From the NCBI GenBank assembly GCA_023525715.1, contig CM042013.1, forward strand, positions 83,874,494 to 83,938,493: DNA of 64,000 bases, given 5' to 3'. Position 1 is the first letter of the stretch; each line of letters begins with the position of its first letter. Origin of the DNA: Cichorium intybus. Taxonomy: Eukaryota; Streptophyta; Magnoliopsida; Asterales; Asteraceae. This document shows, in pieces, positions 59,530 through 64,000 of this stretch. A model generated the notes under the pieces. It was given only the letters and a program-made list of their open reading frames with translations. It was not told where the DNA came from and ran no database searches. The position numbers and the translations under genes were made by a program.

Positions 59530-60741
59530 ATCCGCGACGCGGTAAACGATCAGTCGGTTTTCTCCTTTATAAGATTGGAGCACGCTTTCCTACAGTTCCC
59601 CGAGGGACTGGCCAGTTCTGCAGAGTATACTTCACGGAGGGACGCGTTGATTGGTCGCCGGGTTCTCGAGTCGACGGTTATTGACAGAGACATTCTGAGG
59701 GATGCTGGGCTCTGGGGTGCGATCGAGCCATTCTTGCATCGCACCTGGACCCATGAGGAGGCATCATTTACTTGCCGAGGATGGGACTGGATCATGGCCA
59801 CGGAGGAGGATGTGGTCTATACGGAGCTCCTCCTGGAGTTCCTATCTACTATCCATTTCGCTCCTCGGGCGTCGGACCCACGATCCAGGATCATCCGTTT
59901 TCGATTGGGAGGTGCACAGAGGGAGTGCAACCTCCGGGAGTTCGGGAGGCGCACCAGCATCTACACTCCAGCGGATCTTCAGCATCGCTACTTCACGCAG
60001 TTCTTTGGTGCGTGCATCCAGGGGCAGCCGGAACGAGCTCCCAACATGGAGATTTGGACACCATTGTCCAACGTCATGTACGAGGCAGGGACCTCGAGGG
60101 AGAGCCACCTACGCGATCCACTTCACCGCCTCATGCACCGTATCGTCTCCACCTCCATCATGCACCGGGAGGGAGGCGAGAAGGTGTCTGGGGAAGACAT
60201 GACATTTTTATGGGCTCTCCTCGACCCGTCCCGATTCCTCCAACTCCCCTTCGCCCTCGCGGTTGCTCTTTCCACCCACTCGAACGGCGCCTCCGCCAGC
60301 AGCCCACTAGCCAGGGGGTATTTTATTACCCGCCTGGCCCGCTCATATGGTATTCTCACTGCCCCCGTGGTTGCCTCCTTGACCGCTCTGCCTCCATCCC
60401 GCACTACAGCACGCACCTTGGAGAGGATGCGGCTCATTGAGCAGCAGCGCCCGGGGCAGTTCATTCGGGCACCGACCGAGCCTCCTCAGGCACCCCAGCC
60501 CGCGTACGCCCAGCCTGGCAGGAGACGCAGGAGGCCAGAGCCAGCACCAGAGCCCGCAGCCCCGACAGAGCCACAGCAGGGAGACCTGGCAGCCAGGGTT
60601 GCCAGGATTAAGGATCAGTTGGCATGGATCGGGGAGGTACTCCTGGATTTGGCCACTCAGCAGGGCCGGACCCGCCGACCATTTCCAGCCAGGGCCCACG
60701 ATCACGAGGCTGGACCCTCCAGGCCACCTGGTAGTGATTGA
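59530..60741 (+). CDS. Athila ORF1-like protein of element I
   Basis: Open from 59530 to a TGA at 60739-60741 (about 403 codons), with a TTG at 59575 and no ATG before MATEED at about 59793, so the true start is lost or upstream. It has the Athila ORF1 pattern: DRDILRDAGLWGAIEPFL, LLLEFLSTI, IIRFRLGGAQREC, LREFGRRTSIYT, then a long helical region and a Pro/Ala-rich segment with a basic RRRRR. A final helix (LAARVARIKDQLAWIGEVL) could form a coiled coil. ORF1 of Athila elements has no settled function. GC content and the C-rich third positions stand out from the AT-rich surroundings. The frame has no internal stop. Confidence 0.8.
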   Translation: MRDAVNDQSVFSFIRLEHAFLQFPEGLASSAEYTSRRDALIGRRVLESTVIDRDILRDAGLWGAIEPFLHRTWTHEEASFTCRGWDWIMATEEDVVYTELLLEFLSTIHFAPRASDPRSRIIRFRLGGAQRECNLREFGRRTSIYTPADLQHRYFTQFFGACIQGQPERAPNMEIWTPLSNVMYEAGTSRESHLRDPLHRLMHRIVSTSIMHREGGEKVSGEDMTFLWALLDPSRFLQLPFALAVALSTHSNGASASSPLARGYFITRLARSYGILTAPVVASLTALPPSRTTARTLERMRLIEQQRPGQFIRAPTEPPQAPQPAYAQPGRRRRRPEPAPEPAAPTEPQQGDLAARVARIKDQLAWIGEVLLDLATQQGRTRRPFPARAHDHEAGPSRPPGSD

Positions 60742-61766
60742 TGTACTTTTCTTTCTTTCTTTCTTTCTTTTTATATTTTTTGGGATATATGTACAAACTT
60801 ATGACACACTATCTGTATATTTGTTCATATTTTGTTATGTTTGTTTTTATTTGTTTGTTGAGTTATGCATGATATACCAATTTGAGAAGGAGTTGTCTCA
60901 AACAAGTATGGGGTCACCGTGCCCCCGCCACTTGTCTCGACCACCGGCGTGTTCACCGTAGCGCTACAACTCCAGAATACGAAATCAAGGATCCATCTGT
61001 ACGCAATTATACCTGTGATATTGAGCACCAAGCAGTCTACCATCCAAAAAGGGGTAACTCTTTCTCCCTTGTTTTGAAATAATTTTGTACAACGGGGACG
61101 TTGTACGGTTTTAAGTGTGGGGTGTGGACGGTCGAAAGAGAAAATTTTTGAAATTTTTGCAGAAATGATCAATTTTTCAATTTTTAGCAATATTTTTCAA
61201 ATTTTTTTAATAAATTGCAATTTTGAAATGAATGGTTTGTGATTGTGATAGCACTAGTATTTTTTCAAGAAATACTGTTTATTTGTGATCATGCTATTAG
61301 TTAGTCAAATGAGTTGAGTTTTTACGAGTTTAGAAGATTGAGCTGTTTTAGGATTGGAGTTTAGGAAGGAAAAGTCAATCTGTGGCCTTTGTTGTTCGAG
61401 CCGGTAGGTCTAAAATGGGTGGGCCTTATGCACTTTACCACCTAAGATTGTCTGGTCTGGGATGGTATTTCTGAAAGCTCGTTACACAGACAACATCGAA
61501 AGTCATGGACAATTCCTTAATGGCCTTTAGAATCTGAATGAGTACGTACACTTCATTGTGGACAGAAAATTTGTAATCAAGGGTTCTCTAGAAAGCCATG
61601 AATTCCAAAGAGCAATTCAATTATGTTTTCGCGAACTATTCCAATCTAACTCATAGAGCAATAAACTTTGAAACTAAACACATTCAAAAATTGTTTGATT
61701 CTTTATTATAATTTGTTAAAAAAACTCTCTTGCTTGGGGACAAGCAAGGCACAAGTGTGGGGTGTT
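60742..61766 (+). other. 3' untranslated interior and polypurine tract of element I
   Basis: Non-coding. Contains (CTTT)n-like repeat at about 60750-60770, hairpin GTACAACGGGGACGTTGTAC (61086-61105) and a purine tract ACAAGTGTGGGGTG next to the LTR. From about 60890 onward it is homologous to the 3' interior of element A (2130-3050, minus strand). Confidence 0.8.
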
Positions 61767-62876
61767 TGACAACGCCTAGTGATATCAAGTATTTTAGGCG
61801 TTGTTGAGCCCTGTTCTTGATAAAATTATATCAAATATGTCTGGGTATTCTCACTTTTTGTGCCAGGACTTGTTTGGAGAAAAAGAATGGAAACAGGGAC
61901 TAAAAGCGTGCAAAAGGAAGAAGTTTGGAAAAGAACGAAAAAATCAAGGAAACTCGTACGCGCGCCGCGGATATCTCATCTACGCGACGCGGGCTTAAGG
62001 CGGTGGAACACATTCAAATACCGAAGAAACGGGAAAAGATTAGTACGCGCGCCGCGGATTCTTAATCTGCGCGGCGCGGCTGCGGGAAATTTGCAAGTAT
62101 AAATAGATGCATTTCCAGCTGAAAACCCGAGAAAAGACCAGGTGTAAAATCGACCTTGAAGCTCTTTGACTCCAAGATTTCATTCCAGAAGACTCTCATT
62201 TGGTATTGGTTAGTTTTAGCTTTTATTTGTAATTAGTTAGTTTGGATTAAGCTTGGTTTTGTATCTTTGGGAGTGACAACCATTGATATTAAGCTTTGGC
62301 TTCTGTTTTTGGATCATTTGGTTACTGTTTTTATGTTGGATTCGGATTTGGTGAATGAGAAGCATTTGGTTACATTTAATGTTGGTATTTCAATGTTTTT
62401 ATGCTTGTGTTTGATTTTAGATGTTTGATTTATGTTTGGATATTGTTTTGACCTTGTTGGGACTGTTTTCCCTTGCTGAAATCAGTAGCTAATTAGGTTA
62501 GTTTTTAAGCATTAAACCTTGGCTAGTAACTGTTCAGTAGAACTTTGGTTAGTGGCTAGTTTATGCTTTGCTTGGTTTTGCTAGTTGGGATGCCTTTGAT
62601 TGCTTCTGATTCAGAGATGTACTTCTGATTTCAGAAAGTGACTAGGTTATTTGAGCTTAGCTTAGCTTGGCGTGAGTGTGTTTGATCATTGCTTTATGGT
62701 GTTAGTGATTAGGAAGGTAGAAACTAGATCCTCCGACTATAGCGTGACACTACTAGTTGGTAATCTCTCATTTACTCTAACCACGAAGCTCCTGCGGATC
62801 GACCTTGACTACCACTGTGCTAGTGTGTGTTAGGTTTTTCTTTATTTTTGACCGCACGACGACCGCTGTGTTGTCA
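61767..62876 (+). repeat. 3' LTR of element I
   Basis: 1110 bp, about 11 single-base differences from 58070-59179. Confidence 0.95.
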
Positions 62877-63695
62877 CAAGGCAAAATCAGAAAAAGACGT
62901 ACGCACGCCGCAGAATTTATCAATGCGCGACGCTGGTATGAGGCGGTGGAAAGAATTCAAATTCCGATAAAACGGGGATAAACCCCTACGCGCGACGCGG
63001 GATCCATCAATGCGCGGTGCGGTCTCGAGATTTTTGCAACTATAAATAGAGGCTTTTAGGTCGAAAAACGAGCGAATACCTGGTGTGAAATCGACCCCCA
63101 AGGCTCTTTGACTCCGAGATTTAGCTTCAAGAACCACTTTTTGGTATTTTCATGTTTCTATCTTTAATTTTCAATTAGTTTATTAGTTAGTGATAGTGGC
63201 TAGTGTCTTTGGGAGTGACAACCATTGACATTGAGTCTTTGTTTATGTTTTTAGATCTTTTGGTTACTGTTTTGTACTCATTGGATCTAAGTTTTGAGTT
63301 AATGAATCATTTGGTTACAAGTAATTGCTTCTTTTCGATGTTTTATGCTTGTGAATGAATTGTTGGATGTTTGGATTGTGTTTTATGTTTGAATTGCCTT
63401 TGTTTGCTTCTGATTTGGAGATGTACTTCTGATTTCAGTAAGTGACAAGGTTTTGTTAGTAATTTAATTTAGTTCATGCTTGCTTGGAATTATTTTATTT
63501 TATGCTTTTTGGGAGTAGTTGTCAAAAATTAGGAACTAGGTCCTCTGACTGTAGCATGACACTGCAGTTGGTAATCTGTCACCTGTCTTGACCACGTAAC
63601 TCCTGTGGATCGACCCTGACTTCCACTGTGCTAAGTGAGAGTGAGGTTTATTTTCTTATTTTTGACCGCATGACGACCGCTGCGATGTCAAATTT

Positions 63696-63713
63696 TGGCG
63701 CCGTTGCCGGGGA
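63696..63713 (+). promoter_or_regulatory. Primer binding site of the outer Athila/Tat element
   Basis: TGGCGCCGTTGCCGGGGA, five bases past the LTR end at 63690. Confidence 0.9.
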
Positions 63714-63816
63714 GTTGTGAGCTTGAGAATAGGTGATTTGTAGGACTTTTTAGTTTTTGCTTTTTGGTTAGTTAGTAGTTTTGATTTTTGATTTTTCGGG
63801 CATGTTGCACTTGTGC

Positions 63817-64000
63817 ATGCGTACCCGTAGGGGTGAGCAATTATCCCCTTTGCATTTTGACTCAGAGATTGAGCGAACTGCGCGCAAGATCCATGCACGT
63901 AGGCGTTTAAATACAATGAGTTTTAGTAATGTCAGTAGTAGTATAGTCATTTATTCCCCCGGTTTCAGAATTCCACATTGGAAGCACGAGTGCTACTGGT
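63817..64000 (+). CDS. gag: Start of gag of the outer Athila/Tat element (partial)
   Basis: ATG at 63817 opens MRTRRGEQLSPLHFDSEIER, then TARKIHARRR and a Ser-rich stretch, in frame to the window edge. MRTR(R/S)G followed by a short acidic helix ER(T)AR is the usual N-terminus of Athila/Tat gag proteins. An in-frame ATG at 63802 also exists, but the conserved start favours 63817. The capsid domain would follow outside the window. It differs from the MxDYMYP starts of A and I. Confidence 0.75.
   Translation, partial: MRTRRGEQLSPLHFDSEIERTARKIHARRRLNTMSFSNVSSSIVIYSPGFRIPHWKHECYW

Larger units (their letters stand above)
58070..62876 (+). mobile_element. Element I: complete non-autonomous Athila-like retrotransposon
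   Basis: LTRs of 1110 bp each (58070-59179, 61767-62876), TGACAAC...GTTGTCA, with perfect target duplication CAAGG (58065-58069, 62877-62881). Primer site at 59185-59202, polypurine tract about 61751-61766. The 2.6-kb interior has a short start ORF and an Athila ORF1-like protein, but no gag, protease, RT or integrase. About 11 differences between LTRs (about 1%) make it the youngest insertion here. Its 3' interior is homologous to that of element A. Confidence 0.95.
57899..63690 (+). mobile_element. 5' LTR of a second Athila/Tat element, split by element I
   Basis: Starts TGACAACGCTAGTAATATC at 57899 and ends GCGATGTCA at 63690. Without element I and one CAAGG it is about 980 bp. It has a TATA box (63041-63049), CpG-rich hairpin words (62900-63025), and a tRNA-Asp-type primer site just past its end. 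It is the 5' LTR of an element running right out of the window. It is related to, but clearly different from, the LTR of element I. Confidence 0.87.

Noticed and set aside
59702..60961. Overlapping ORFs of 110-220 codons around the Athila ORF1
   Set aside because: Alternate-frame shadows of the GC-rich ORF1 (59530-60741), without Athila-like patterns.

Overview
This is nuclear DNA of a flowering plant, probably a eudicot; the sequence does not settle the family. The evidence is Ty1/copia and Ty3/gypsy LTR retrotransposons of plant type (initiator-Met primer sites in copia and a chromovirus, tRNA-Asp-type primer sites in Athila/Tat-like elements), a plant hAT-type transposon, a Helitron-like element, and a broken intron-containing fragment of a plastid phosphate-translocator gene. 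I see no intact host gene, no tRNA or rRNA gene and no CRISPR array. Almost the whole window is transposons inserted into older transposons.

Left block (1-22.1 kb). A decayed minus-strand copia element (D) survives as four pieces (7797-9635, 10720-10967, 18638-18706, 20134-21900). It was split by a solo Athila-like LTR (9636-10714, TSD GATAT), a complete copia element C (10968-18632, TSD AGTAG) and a solo gypsy LTR (18707-20128). At its left a minus-strand gypsy element begins (5' LTR 377-7796), and that LTR is split by a complete gag-only Athila-like element A (1139-6782, TSD AGTAC).

Middle block (22.1-47.3 kb). A 2.9-kb solo LTR (22959-25824, TSD AACAT) and weakly recognisable DNA lead to a plus-strand copia remnant G (27794-30201). 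Copia element E (30202-47248, minus) sits in G. A 9.9-kb Tekay-like chromovirus H (35161-45106, plus, TSD CCTTC) sits inside the gag of E. H has an uninterrupted pol but no recognisable capsid domain.

Right block (47.3-64 kb). A plus-strand copia F (LTR, primer site, leader, gag) was split by a solo Athila-like LTR (49110-50502, TSD TAAAC) and by a 6.2-kb hAT-type element (50670-56844, imperfect 8-bp TSD). When both insertions and one TSD copy of each are skipped, the F gag frame is continuous, which fixes the boundaries. Inside the hAT lie a smaller GC-rich terminal-repeat element, AT-palindrome arrays and a Helitron-like element (51402-55955) with exons and introns of a phosphoenolpyruvate/phosphate translocator. 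From 57899 an Athila/Tat-like LTR begins; it is split by a young, complete, non-autonomous Athila-like element I (58070-62876, TSD CAAGG), and its gag starts at 63817 and runs off the window.

Relative age from LTR pairs compared by eye: I (about 1% different) is youngest, then H (about 1.5%), A (about 2.4%) and C (about 4%). The most notable signals are a hairpin with compensatory base changes in the untranslated leaders of copia elements C and F, the gene-carrying Helitron, and the modular relation of A and I, which share ends but carry unrelated ORFs.
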